From JAJDXW01 sp965202895 (GTDB taxonomy: Bacteria; Pseudomonadota; Gammaproteobacteria; HK1), in contig OZ241901.1 of NCBI GenBank assembly GCA_965202895.1, positions 2,356,001 through 2,420,000 of the forward strand: a stretch of 64,000 nucleotides of DNA. The letters are read 5' to 3'. The notes beneath the pieces are model-generated. The model was not told where the DNA came from. It saw only the letters and a list, made by a program, of their open reading frames with translations, and did no database searches. Each line of letters begins with the position of its first letter. The stretch's first letter is position 1. This document shows positions 8,403 to 17,444 of this stretch, piece after piece. A program made the position numbers and the translations under genes.

Positions 8403-8559
8403 TTGCGGCGCGTCCGGCGTGCGGCGGGGACGAGGACGGGGGCGGGGAACGGACGGCGACGGGGCGAACGACGGCCGCACGATGGGGCGGCCCGCACGCC
8501 TCGGGTCGGACGCCGCCGCCCGGTCGCGAGCCGGAGGCAGGCGCTCGCGGAGCGCCGGC

Positions 8560-9459
8560 TCAGGCCCTCCCGTCGGGCGGGGCTCCGGCCCTCCCGGAGG
8601 GCGGCGGATACACGATGGGGAACGCGGGCCCCGCAAACGGATCGCCGTCCTCGAGAGCGAGGGCCCGGAACGGCGGCGAACCGAGGCCCCCCAGATCCCG
8701 GAACACCGCATCGTCGCCCACGAAGCGGGCCGTGAACGCGCGCCGCCGGACGGTTTCCGACACGTTGCCGGGCGCTCCGTGGAGGGTGAGGAAGCTGAAC
8801 GCGACCGCGTCCCCCGGCGCCATCTCCCAGCCCACGAGATCGAAATCACCGCGCCGGGCGGAGACGTCCGGGACCCGCTCGCTCCGGTCGCCCGCGAAGA
8901 GGTCGGCGCCGTTGAACCGCATCGGCCGGAAGGTGCGCCCCCAGCGGTGCGACCCGCCCACGTACTCGACGGAGGTCTCGCGTGCGACCGGGTCGAGGGC
9001 GATCCAGAGGCTCACGGTCTTCTCCCCCGCCATGCAGTAATAGGGCTGGTCGTGGTGCCAGGGGGTCTCCACCGTCGTGCCCGGCTCCTTGACGAGCACG
9101 TGCTCGTGAAAGAAGCGGGCATGGGCGGACTGCATCAGGGCGGCCGCGATCGCACCGGCCGGGCTCTCGAACACGAACCGCCGGAACCCCTCGATCCGAT
9201 CCCAGTTGCAGTAGTCCTGGAAGAACGGCGGGCTCCCGTCTGCGGGGCGGACGGTGCGCTCGAAGGGGCTCGGGTCCGCCATCACCGCCGCCACCCCGGC
9301 CCGGAGGGGTTCCACCCAATCGCGGAACGCGCGCCGAAGCACCACCGCCCCGCGCGCCTGGAACTCGTCGACGACGGCGGCCGGGACCCGTTCCGCGCCC
9401 GTTCCGGCATCCGGTTCTCCGTCCGCCGGGGGTCGGGCGTGGGCGGCTGACGCGCTCAT
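8560..9459 (-). CDS. phytanoyl-CoA dioxygenase (PhyH) family protein
   Basis: A 299-residue Fe(II)/2-oxoglutarate-dependent dioxygenase of the PhyH family. The metal-binding facial triad is visible: the HxD in TPWHHDQPYYC near residues 134-141 and the distal His in LTLHGAPGNVS; the Arg of RRRAFTARFVGDD is well placed to bind 2-oxoglutarate. KTVSLWIALDPV and SVEYVGGSHRWG are family-typical. It would hydroxylate an unidentified small molecule. The start at 9459 is the first methionine before the conserved part. It converges on dinB, with 157 bases between the stops. Confidence 0.85.
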   Translation of the reverse strand: MSASAAHARPPADGEPDAGTGAERVPAAVVDEFQARGAVVLRRAFRDWVEPLRAGVAAVMADPSPFERTVRPADGSPPFFQDYCNWDRIEGFRRFVFESPAGAIAAALMQSAHARFFHEHVLVKEPGTTVETPWHHDQPYYCMAGEKTVSLWIALDPVARETSVEYVGGSHRWGRTFRPMRFNGADLFAGDRSERVPDVSARRGDFDLVGWEMAPGDAVAFSFLTLHGAPGNVSETVRRRAFTARFVGDDAVFRDLGGLGSPPFRALALEDGDPFAGPAFPIVYPPPSGRAGAPPDGRA

Positions 9460-9637
9460 GATGCTCTCGACTGGTGCGGGTCCGTGGTTTCCCGAGGCGG
9501 CCCGGGGTCGGCCGGGAACGGGCCATCCTGGGGCCGTTCGGCCGGCGTCCGCGAGCGGCGGCCCCGGTTCCCGCGGGTTCGGGGCCCCCGGAGCTTTCGC
9601 CGATACTACCAGCGACGGGAACCGGCGGCAGGATCGT

Positions 9638-9810
9638 TTCACGCTGCGGAATGGGTTCGTGCGGGTGGACCCCGGTTCGCTCGAATGAAAGCGGCGGAGG
9701 TCCTGGAACGATGCCTCCCACGGATGCGCGTTCCCAGGACGTTCGTGGCAGGCGCCGCTCTGATTCAACCGAACCGGATTCGCCCCCGCGAACCCATTCC
9801 GCAACGGGAA
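9638..9810. repeat. TTCACGCTG-ended element, copy C (nearly perfect long inverted repeat)
   Basis: A 173 bp version in which both ends are of the same type. The left end TTCACGCTGCGGAATGGG and the right end (read inwards TTCCCGTTGCGGAATGGG) continue to match imperfectly for about 60 bases, through CGGTTCG and GAGCGGC blocks. The central folded core of copies A, B and E is missing, so this is a minimal hairpin form. It lies between the PhyH-like gene and the SUMF1-like gene. Confidence 0.75.
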
Positions 9811-9903
9811 CCGACCCCGCGGGGCCGGACGGGGCCGGTTGATCCGCAGCGGCCGGGTGAAGTAGCGTGCCGGCGGTAAGGTCCGTGGAGAGGGAGAGCC
9901 GCC

Positions 9904-10812
9904 ATGCCGGGGCTCGTGTTCGGCAGCCGGCGGGGGGCGGGCGCCGCCGCGCGCATCGCCGCCGCCCTCCTGCTGCTTCCGGTCCAGGGAACGTTCGGGG
10001 AGGCGCTCGGAGCCGAGCCCGACGCGGCGAAGAAGGACGCGCCCGCCGCGAGCGAGGCAGCGGCGCCGCACCGGCCCGGAGCCGTCATCCGGGACTGCGG
10101 CCAATGCCCCGAGCTGGTCGTGGTCCCGGCCGGCGCCTTCCGGATGGGCGATCTGTCGGGGGGCGGGGACGTCGACGAGCACCCGGTGCGCACGGTGACC
10201 ATCCCGCGCGCGTTCGCCGTCGCGCGGTACGAGACCACGTTCGCCGAATGGGATGCGTGCGCCGCGGCGGGGGCCTGCCGGCAAGGGGTGAGGGACGTCG
10301 GATTCGGCCGGGGCCGGCGGCCGGTGATGCTGGTCGGCTGGGCGGATGCGCGCGCGTACGCGGGCTGGCTGTCGCAGATCACGGGGAAGCCGTACCGCCT
10401 GCCGAGCGAGGCGGAATGGGAGTACGCCGCGCGGGCGGGCGCCGAGACCCGGTTCCCCTGGGGGGACGAGGCCGGACGCGGCCGGGCCAACTGCGATGAA
10501 TGCGGCAGCCGCTGGGACGACGCGAGCACCGCCCCGGCCGGATCGTTCCCGGCCAACGCGTTCGGCCTGCACGACATGGCCGGCAACGTGCACGAGTGGG
10601 TCGCGGACTGCGGCGGGGCCAGCTACGAGGGCGCCCCCTCCGACGGCTCGGCCCATCCCTCGGGCGACGACGGGGACTGCGAGTGGCGCATGATGCGGGG
10701 CGGCTCCTGGCTCAGCCTTCCGCGGGCGATCCGCCCCGCCAACCGGGTCCGGGTCCCACCCGGCTTCCAGGACGTGAACGTGGGCTTCCGGGTCGCGAGA
10801 AGCCTCTTCTGA
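9904..10812 (+). CDS. SUMF1/formylglycine-generating-enzyme-like secreted protein
   Basis: A 302-residue protein with an N-terminal export signal (RIAAALLLLPVQGTFG) and one FGE-sulfatase domain. The domain is well preserved: VVVPAGAFRMGD, TIPRAFAVARYETTFAEWD, PVMLVGWADARAYAGWLS, YRLPSEAEWEYAARAG, FGLHDMAGNVHEWVAD and MMRGGSWL. In true formylglycine-generating enzymes a cysteine pair near the last motif binds copper and performs catalysis; here the position after GGSW reads LSLPRAIRPANR, without cysteines. It is therefore more likely a non-catalytic or differently acting member, such as the many secreted SUMF1-like proteins. No sulfatase gene is nearby. Confidence 0.8.
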   Translation: MPGLVFGSRRGAGAAARIAAALLLLPVQGTFGEALGAEPDAAKKDAPAASEAAAPHRPGAVIRDCGQCPELVVVPAGAFRMGDLSGGGDVDEHPVRTVTIPRAFAVARYETTFAEWDACAAAGACRQGVRDVGFGRGRRPVMLVGWADARAYAGWLSQITGKPYRLPSEAEWEYAARAGAETRFPWGDEAGRGRANCDECGSRWDDASTAPAGSFPANAFGLHDMAGNVHEWVADCGGASYEGAPSDGSAHPSGDDGDCEWRMMRGGSWLSLPRAIRPANRVRVPPGFQDVNVGFRVARSLF

Positions 10813-10917
10813 GCCCGATCCGATTCCCGGCCGACACCTCGTTTCCGGCGCGTCCGGTCGGGCGGCGGATCCGGTGGGGCGGCGGACCCGGCTCGCGCCG
10901 TGGGCCGGCGCACGGGG

Positions 10918-12039
10918 TCAATCGGCGATCCGGTAGTCCCGGATGACGTCGGGGTCGGGTTCGGCGCCGAGGCCGGGGCCGGTCGGGACCCGGAACCGGC
11001 CGCCCTCCGCCGGGGAGACGAAGTCCGGGTAGAGCGTCGCCTCCAGCCGGGTGTAGAAGCGCTCCGTCCAGCTCCCGCCGGGGCGTCCGGTGAGCGGCAT
11101 CGCGGCGAGGAGCTGGAGGGTCGCGAGCCAGCCGGGGCCGAAATAGGGGGAGTGGGGCATCACGGTCACGCCCCGCGCCTCGGCGAGCGCCTCCACCTTG
11201 CGGAACTCGGTGACCCCGCCCACCTTGGTCACGCTCGGCTGCGCGTAGCGGACCGCGCCCGCGTCCAGCATGCTCCGGAACTCGAAGGCGGTGCAGGCGT
11301 TCTCGCCGCACGCGAGGTCGACCCCGGACTCGCGCTGAAGGCGCGCGAGGGCGTCGAAGTCCTCCGGTGGGAAGATCGGCTCCTCCAGCCAGTGGAGGTC
11401 GCAGGGCGCGAGCCGCGCCGCCATCTCCCGCGCCTCGGCGGGGGTCCACGGGCAATTCGTGTCCACGCAAAGGGGCGTCCCCTCCCCCATCGCCGCGCGG
11501 GCGGCGGCCACCTCGGGCTCGCCCGTCTCGTGGAGCTTGATGGCCGGGTAGCCTTCGTCGAGGGCCTCGCGCACCTTGGCCGCGACGAGCTCCGGGTCGC
11601 GGTACTTGAGCAGGCTCGCGTACCCCGGAACGAGGGGCGGATCGGCCGGCCCGCCGAGGAGCTGCCCGAGCGGCATCCCGGCCCGCTTCGCGGCGAGGTC
11701 CCAGAGCGCGACGTCGATCCCGGAGAGGGCGAAGATGGTGATGCCGTAGCGGCCGAAGAGGTGCATCGCCTGCTGGAGCTCGCGCATGAGGGCGGCGACG
11801 TCGGTCGCGTCCCGGCCGATCACGACCGGCCCGATGGTCTGGTCGATCATCGCCCGCACCGCGGGCAGGCAGTTGTAACTGAACGCCTCGCCCCAGCCGA
11901 CGGCGCCGTCGGCGGTCTCGACCCGCACCAGCAGGACGCTGAGCGCGCTCCACGGCCGCCCGCCCCAGGCCGGCGCCGGGCCGCCGTGGTCGTGGGGGAC
12001 GGCAAGGGGAATGGTCTCGACGCGGGCGATCTTCGTCAT
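10918..12039 (-). CDS. mandelate racemase/muconate lactonizing enzyme family protein
   Basis: A 373-residue enolase-superfamily enzyme. The capping domain starts at residue 1 (MTKIARVETIPLAVP), and the barrel carries the metal ligands in order: Asp of CVDTNCPW, Glu of LHWLEEPIFPPEDF and Glu of LACGENACTAFE. A KLHETG stretch holds the KxH/KxK-type catalytic position, and VMPHSPYFGPGWLA has a candidate catalytic His. These enzymes abstract the alpha proton of a carboxylate, often in sugar-acid dehydration or racemisation; the substrate cannot be read from this sequence. It is transcribed away from the M20 peptidase, with a 583 bp shared upstream region that holds a MITE-like element. Confidence 0.87.
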   Translation of the reverse strand: MTKIARVETIPLAVPHDHGGPAPAWGGRPWSALSVLLVRVETADGAVGWGEAFSYNCLPAVRAMIDQTIGPVVIGRDATDVAALMRELQQAMHLFGRYGITIFALSGIDVALWDLAAKRAGMPLGQLLGGPADPPLVPGYASLLKYRDPELVAAKVREALDEGYPAIKLHETGEPEVAAARAAMGEGTPLCVDTNCPWTPAEAREMAARLAPCDLHWLEEPIFPPEDFDALARLQRESGVDLACGENACTAFEFRSMLDAGAVRYAQPSVTKVGGVTEFRKVEALAEARGVTVMPHSPYFGPGWLATLQLLAAMPLTGRPGGSWTERFYTRLEATLYPDFVSPAEGGRFRVPTGPGLGAEPDPDVIRDYRIAD

Positions 12040-12076
12040 CCGTCTCTCCGAATCTTGCAAGGTGGGCCGGCTCCGG

Positions 12077-12341
12077 CCCGGATATCTCACCGTCCTTCCG
12101 CTGCGGAGGCCGAGCCGTTGGCGGTGACGGGCCGTACTCCGTTTCAAGCCGCCTCGACGGCGCGCAGCTCCGGGGCCGGCTGCCTGCTGCGCTCCGCAAT
12201 CCCTGCTTCGCCTGCAGGCCGGGCAAGCCATCCTCGGTTTGCCCGCTCGCCGGGACGAAGCGCTACCGGCGCTTCGTCGGGTCCCGGCTCGCCCTTCAGC
12301 GTCTCGATGCCCTCGCGGCACGGGCCGGTGAGATATCCGGG
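12077..12341. mobile_element. 265 bp MITE-like element with 16 bp perfect inverted ends
   Basis: The element begins CCCGGATATCTCACCG (12077-12092) and ends CGGTGAGATATCCGGG (12326-12341), an exact inverted repeat of 16 bases. The interior has no gene, but it contains short palindromes such as CGAAGCGCTACCGGCGCTTCG near 12255. It lies in the divergent upstream region between the enolase-family gene and the M20 peptidase. The size, inverted ends and lack of coding content fit a non-autonomous transposable element. I could not identify a clear target duplication, nor a partner transposase in the window. Confidence 0.65.
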
Positions 12342-12623
12342 CTCGGCGGTCGTGCGTAGGGGCGGACGGTAGTGTATCGGTACGAAGGCGCCCGGCGATC
12401 GGCCATAATCGGGCGGCGGCGGACGAGGCGCCGGATGGACCTTACGGACGGGGCGCCGGACGGGCGGGCGGCGCCGCCGGCCGGCCCGGCCTCCGGTTCC
12501 CGGTCCCCGGGCCGCGAGCCGGTCCGGGAGGCCCCTCCACCGACCCCGCGCCGCCCGTCGATTGCGCCGCCCGCATCCCATCTCGTCCGGGAACGGGCCG
12601 AGGACCAGGACAGGAACGAATCC

Positions 12624-14036
12624 ATGCCCAGCCGCGACGACGCCATGACCCGCGCCACCGACTACTTCGACCGCGGCGCGTTCGAGTCCGACCTCGCCCG
12701 ACGGGTGGCGATCCCCTCGGAGAGCCAGACCGAGGAAGGGCTGCCCCACTGCGCGCGCTATCTCGCCGAGGAGATGGCGCCCGCCTTCGAGGCGATGGGC
12801 TTCGGGTGCCGCACCTTCGCGAATCCGGTCGAACGGGCCGGCCCCATCCTGCTCGCGACCCGGATCGAGGACGGGGCGCTGCCGACCGTGCTCGGCTACG
12901 GCCACGGCGACACCGTCCGCGGGATGGAGGAGCGGTGGAGCCGGGGGGCCGGCCCCTGGCGGACGGCGCGCGAGGGCGACCGCCTGTACGGACGCGGCAC
13001 GGCCGACAACAAGGGGCAGCACACCATCAACATGGCGGCGCTCGGCGCGGTGCTGGAGACCCGGGGGCGGCTCGGCTTCAACGCCAAGTTCATGATCGAG
13101 ACCGGCGAGGAGAACGGGTCGGCGGGGGTCCATGAGGTCGTCCGGGCGAACCGGGACGCCTTCGCGGCCGACGCCTTCATCGCTTCCGACGGCCCGCGGG
13201 TGCGGGTCGATCGGCCCACGGTCTGCCTCGGGGCGCGCGGGGCGATGAACTTCGACCTCCTCTGCCACCTCCACGAGGGCGGCCACCACTCCGGGAACTG
13301 GGGCGGCGCGCTGCCCGACCCCGCGACGGTCCTCACCCACGCCATCGCCGCCGTCGTCGGGCCGCGGGGGCGGATCAAGGTGCGGGAATGGCTGCCGCCG
13401 GGGCCGATCCCGAACTCGGTTCGCATGGCGCTCGCGGGGGTGGAGCTCGACGGCGGGCCGGACGGCCCGGCGGTCGACCCGGACTGGGGGGAGCCGGGGC
13501 TCACCCCGGCCGAGAACGTCTACGCCTGGAACTCGTTCGCGGTGCTCACGATGGTGACCGGGGACCCGGCCGCGCCGGCGAACGCGATCCAGCCCTGGGC
13601 GCGGGCGCATTGCCAGCTACGCTACATCGCGGGGACGGACGTCGACGGTGTGGTCCCGGCGCTCCGCCGCCATCTCGACGAGCACGGCTTCGGCGACGTG
13701 CAGATCCTTCCGCCTCCTCCCGACAACGCGGCCGGGTTCCCGGCCAGCCGGACGGACCTCGGCGACCCGTGGGCCGTCCGGGTGCTCCGGTCCATCGAGC
13801 GCACGTCCGGCCGGAAGCCCGCGGTCATCCCCCAGATGGGGGGCTCGATCTGCAACGACGTCTTCACCGACGTCCTCGGTCTTCCCTCGATCTGGGTCCC
13901 GCACTCCTATGCCTCCTGCCTCCAGCACGCCCCGGACGAGCACGTCCTGCTGCCGCTGTGCCGGGAGGCGCTGGCCCTGATGGCCGCGCTCTACTGGGAC
14001 TTGGGCGACGGGGAAGAGGGTGAGGACGTTTCGTGA
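12624..14036 (+). CDS. M20 family metallopeptidase
   Basis: A 470-residue zinc hydrolase of the M20 peptidase/ArgE/DapE family. The two metal-binding motifs are clear: VLGYGHGDTV near residues 90-100 and YGRGTADNKGQH around 125-135; the catalytic Glu follows in MIETGEENGS. The dimerisation lid comes next, and the metal ligand region returns in MGGSICNDVF. Such enzymes cleave amide or peptide bonds of small molecules. The start is either the ATG at 12624 or that at 12645; neither has a strong ribosome site. The gene lies 178 bp ahead of a gamma-glutamyltransferase-like gene on the same strand, which suggests joint peptide or amide catabolism. Confidence 0.87.
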   Translation: MPSRDDAMTRATDYFDRGAFESDLARRVAIPSESQTEEGLPHCARYLAEEMAPAFEAMGFGCRTFANPVERAGPILLATRIEDGALPTVLGYGHGDTVRGMEERWSRGAGPWRTAREGDRLYGRGTADNKGQHTINMAALGAVLETRGRLGFNAKFMIETGEENGSAGVHEVVRANRDAFAADAFIASDGPRVRVDRPTVCLGARGAMNFDLLCHLHEGGHHSGNWGGALPDPATVLTHAIAAVVGPRGRIKVREWLPPGPIPNSVRMALAGVELDGGPDGPAVDPDWGEPGLTPAENVYAWNSFAVLTMVTGDPAAPANAIQPWARAHCQLRYIAGTDVDGVVPALRRHLDEHGFGDVQILPPPPDNAAGFPASRTDLGDPWAVRVLRSIERTSGRKPAVIPQMGGSICNDVFTDVLGLPSIWVPHSYASCLQHAPDEHVLLPLCREALALMAALYWDLGDGEEGEDVS

Positions 14037-14214
14037 GGAGGGGGCGCGGTGAGGGGGCGCGCGCCGTGAGGGGGCGCGCGGGCGCCTTGCGAGCGGCGAC
14101 CGGCGGCGCGGTCGGTTGGCGATCCCGCTGCCGCGGCGCAGAAGCGCGAGCGCTCCCGCCGTCCCCGCCGGCGGACGGGGAGCGGTCTCGTCCCATACGA
14201 GAGAGGGATGCTTC

Positions 14215-15831
14215 GTGAAGGGGGTCGTCACCGCCCCGCAGCCGGAGGCGGCGGAGGCCGGGGCCGACGTGCTGAGGGAGGGCGGGAACGCGGTCGACGC
14301 CGCGGTCGCGTGCGCGCTCGTCCAGACCGCGGTCGATCCGCTCATGTGCGGGGTGGCCGGCTTCGGCTCCATGCACGTCTACCTGCCGGGGCGGGGCGTG
14401 CACCGGGTGCTCGACTTCCATGGCCGCGCGCCGCTCGCCGCCCGCCCCGACATGTGGGCGGACCTCGTGCGGGGCGAGGCCGAGGACGGCTTCGGCTTCC
14501 TGCTCGAGGGCGCGGTCAACGAGATCGGCTACCAGTCGATCACGACCCCGATGACCCTCCGGGCGCTCGACTCGGCCCTCGCGAGGTACGGAAGCGCGAA
14601 GCTCTCCGACCTCATCGAACCCGCGATCGCATACTGCGAGGACGGCTTTCCGGTCCGGCCCCACGTGAGCGCGTACTGGAACGAAGGGCCGCTCTCGGGC
14701 CGGGTCGCCCACACCGAGTACCTCACCCGCTTCGAGGCGACCCGGAATATCTACCTCCGGCCGGACGGCGGGATCCCGGGAGTCGGGGAGATCCTGCGGA
14801 ACCCCGACATGGGCCGGACCTGCCGCCGGGTCGCGGAGCACGGGGCGGAGGACTTCTACACCGGGGGCATCGCGGCCCGGATCGCCGCGGACGTGGCGCG
14901 GGGCGGCGGCCTGCTCTCCGCCGAGGACCTCGCGCAAGCCCGCCCCGAGGACACCGAGCCGCTGTGGGGAAGCTACCGGGGCTACCGGGTCGCCACCAAC
15001 CGCCCGCCGGGGGGCGGGGTGATGGTCCTCGAGATGCTGAACGTCCTCGAGAACTTCGACCTCGCCGCGATGGGCCACAACTCGCCCGAGTACGTCGCCA
15101 CCGTCTCCGAGGCGATGAAGATCGCCACGGTCGACAAGGACACGCGCATCGGCGACCCGCGCTTCTTCGAAACGCCCCTCGGGGAGCTCGCCTCGAAGGA
15201 ATACGGCGCGCGGATGGCCGAACGCATCCGCCGGGGCGAGAAGACGCGCGTGCCGCGCCTGAACGCGGGCGGCGGGCGGGAGTCGAAGGACACCACCCAG
15301 GTGTGCGTGGTGGACGGGGAGGGGGGCTGCGTCTCGCTCACCCATTCGCTCGGACGCCCCTCGGGGGTGGTCACCGAGGGGCTCGGGTTCATGTACAACG
15401 GGTGCATGGGGGTGTTCGACCCGCGGCCGGGACGAGCGGGCTCGCTCGCCCCCGGCAAGGCGCGGTTCACCGCGATGTGCCCGACGATGGTCTTCGACGG
15501 CGAGGGGCGGCCCTGGTACGTCGTCGGCGCGCCGGGCGGGACCTTCATCACGATGGGGGTCCTGCAAGGCATCCTGAACGCGGTCGACTTCGGCATGAGC
15601 GCCCAGGAGTCGGTGTCCGCGCCCCGGTTCTGCGCCGTCTCCGACACCATCGACCTCACCAACCGCGTGCTGCGCCGGACGGAGCGGGGGCTTCGGGAGA
15701 TGGGCTATCCGGTGCGGCGGTCGGCGCGGAGCTTCCACTTCGCCGGCGTCCACGCCCTTCGCCGAACCGCCGGCGGCGGGTGGGAAGGCGGGGCCGACCC
15801 GGGCCGCGACGGAATGGCCGTCGCGGCGTAG
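14215..15831 (+). CDS. ggt: gamma-glutamyltransferase family protein
   Basis: A 538-residue member of the gamma-glutamyltransferase (T3) family, an Ntn-hydrolase made as a proenzyme that cuts itself before a threonine. The family start is seen in VVTAPQPEAAEAGADVLREGGNAVDAAVA, and the self-cleavage and nucleophile site in SKDTTQVCVVD (Thr near residue 361). Later motifs include LTHSLGRPSGV and GAPGGTFITMGVLQ. No signal peptide is visible, so it is probably cytoplasmic, like the catabolic GGT-like proteins. The GTG at 14215 has GAGAGGGA ten bases upstream; the frame is open further upstream but reads low-complexity sequence. It follows the M20 peptidase gene. Confidence 0.87.
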   Translation: MKGVVTAPQPEAAEAGADVLREGGNAVDAAVACALVQTAVDPLMCGVAGFGSMHVYLPGRGVHRVLDFHGRAPLAARPDMWADLVRGEAEDGFGFLLEGAVNEIGYQSITTPMTLRALDSALARYGSAKLSDLIEPAIAYCEDGFPVRPHVSAYWNEGPLSGRVAHTEYLTRFEATRNIYLRPDGGIPGVGEILRNPDMGRTCRRVAEHGAEDFYTGGIAARIAADVARGGGLLSAEDLAQARPEDTEPLWGSYRGYRVATNRPPGGGVMVLEMLNVLENFDLAAMGHNSPEYVATVSEAMKIATVDKDTRIGDPRFFETPLGELASKEYGARMAERIRRGEKTRVPRLNAGGGRESKDTTQVCVVDGEGGCVSLTHSLGRPSGVVTEGLGFMYNGCMGVFDPRPGRAGSLAPGKARFTAMCPTMVFDGEGRPWYVVGAPGGTFITMGVLQGILNAVDFGMSAQESVSAPRFCAVSDTIDLTNRVLRRTERGLREMGYPVRRSARSFHFAGVHALRRTAGGGWEGGADPGRDGMAVAA

Positions 15832-16073
15832 CCGCCGGGACAGGCGGCGGTCTCCGCCCGAACGGCGGGATTGGAGCCATACCGGACATCGCCCTCGGAA
15901 TCGGGGTATGAGGCCATGATCGAGTCTCTCCGTCATCAACCCGCATCACCCGCTCGGCGGATCAAGCCCCTCCTGTGGACAAGGGCATATGTGATCTTCA
16001 GAATATCGCACCGGACGGGCGCCCCAAGCAACGGTCGGCCCCAGAACCTGGAAGTATCGAAGGGTTCCACAAC

Positions 16074-17444
16074 GTGACGACGGCGCAGAGCGAACGGCGT
16101 GTGGAGGCCCACCAGGCTCCAATCCGGGCGGTTCCGAAGCTCACGGTCTCCGGGCGCCTGCGGGAGCCGCCGCCGAAGCATGATCCGCACAGGGAGTACG
16201 AGTTCCGCTACCGGTCGAAGAAGCACTGCTCCCTGCCGCATGTGGTCAAGTTCTCCGGAGGGCGCTCCAGCGGGATGCTGCTCTTCGCCCTGCTGGAGAA
16301 CCGTCTTCTCGACCCCGGCCGGGGCGATGTCATCGTCTTCAACAATACGTCCGCCGAGCACCCCGACACCTACCGGTACGTCCACGACTGCATGCGCACG
16401 GCCCGGCGGTACGGCGTCCCCTTCTTTCAGGTCGAGTTCCAGACCTACGAAGATGCGCGTAAGGGAGAGTGGACGCGCCTGCCAACCTACCGCTTGGTGA
16501 ACGAGGAGCCGATCTCACCTACGAATCCCGACGGCTTCCATTGGCGGGGGGAGGCGTACGAAGAGCTCCTTTCCTGGTCCGGGTACGTTCCGAATCAGTT
16601 CAACCGGATCTGCACCCGTCACCTGAAGCTCGAAGTGACGCGCAACTTCCTGAAGGACTGGCTGGCTTCGCGGCCGACGATTCCCCGGCTCGGGCACTAC
16701 GGGAACGGATCGAGGATCGATCCGGAGGCCACGTATCGACGCCACAAGGGCAATCAGGGCGGCGTTCCCAGGGACATCTTCCTGCACAAGCGTGCTTACG
16801 CTTGGCGGCGGCCTCACTTCCGCCCCGAGCAGCGGTACGACACTTTCTTCCCGGAGTGGAAGCCATTCGAGAATCCGGCTCTGGACGGCAAGACCTTCGG
16901 AGACAAGGCGTGGTTCGGGAAGGGCGGGGTCGAGTACGTCGCCTTCATCGGTCTGCGGGGGGACGAACCGCATCGGGTCCAGCGCGTCGAAGAGCGCAAC
17001 GACGGCGCGTCGGGGTACGAAGGCGAGCACGTCTACATGCCTCTCCACGACATGGCCGTCACGCGCGGCGATGTGAACGCCTTCTGGGAACGGCAGGAGT
17101 GGAATCTCAACTTGCCCAACAACCCCGGTCTGTCGAACTGCGTGTTCTGCTTCCTGAAGGGATTTGCGAATCTCCAGAAGATTCGTGGGCGGATGGAGCC
17201 GGCGAGGGAGACGGAAGCACCCGGATTCGGCCCACTTGCGGACACGCCGTGCGACCTCTCCTGGTGGGACCGTATCGAATGCAAATACGGTCGGGACCTG
17301 CATGGCGAGGGGCGCAAGGTCCGCGGCAACGCCACCCGCATCGGCTTCTTCGGGACCGATGCCTTCTCCTATCAGGATCTCGGTGCGGGGGTCCACTTGG
17401 GGGAGCTCTCCGAAGCGATGCTACCGTGCGACTGCACCGAGTGA
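16074..17444 (+). CDS. DndC-like sulfurtransferase of the PAPS reductase/PP-loop family
   Basis: A 456-residue PP-loop protein. The ATP-pyrophosphatase motif VKFSGGRSSGM is at residues 58-68, and VIVFNNTSAEHPDTYRYV (about 87-103) is the second signature of this family. FNRICTRHLK (Cys 180) and SNCVFC (Cys 356 and 359) are candidate iron-sulfur ligands, with CDC at the very end. In Dnd systems the relative DndC activates DNA or sulfur with ATP during phosphorothioation. A cysteine desulfurase follows with a GTGA overlap, and DndD-like and phosphorothioation-associated genes lie further down, which supports that role. The GTG at 16074 is preferred; an open frame continues upstream to 15975. GC content is lower than in the flanking genes. 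Confidence 0.7.
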   Translation: MTTAQSERRVEAHQAPIRAVPKLTVSGRLREPPPKHDPHREYEFRYRSKKHCSLPHVVKFSGGRSSGMLLFALLENRLLDPGRGDVIVFNNTSAEHPDTYRYVHDCMRTARRYGVPFFQVEFQTYEDARKGEWTRLPTYRLVNEEPISPTNPDGFHWRGEAYEELLSWSGYVPNQFNRICTRHLKLEVTRNFLKDWLASRPTIPRLGHYGNGSRIDPEATYRRHKGNQGGVPRDIFLHKRAYAWRRPHFRPEQRYDTFFPEWKPFENPALDGKTFGDKAWFGKGGVEYVAFIGLRGDEPHRVQRVEERNDGASGYEGEHVYMPLHDMAVTRGDVNAFWERQEWNLNLPNNPGLSNCVFCFLKGFANLQKIRGRMEPARETEAPGFGPLADTPCDLSWWDRIECKYGRDLHGEGRKVRGNATRIGFFGTDAFSYQDLGAGVHLGELSEAMLPCDCTE

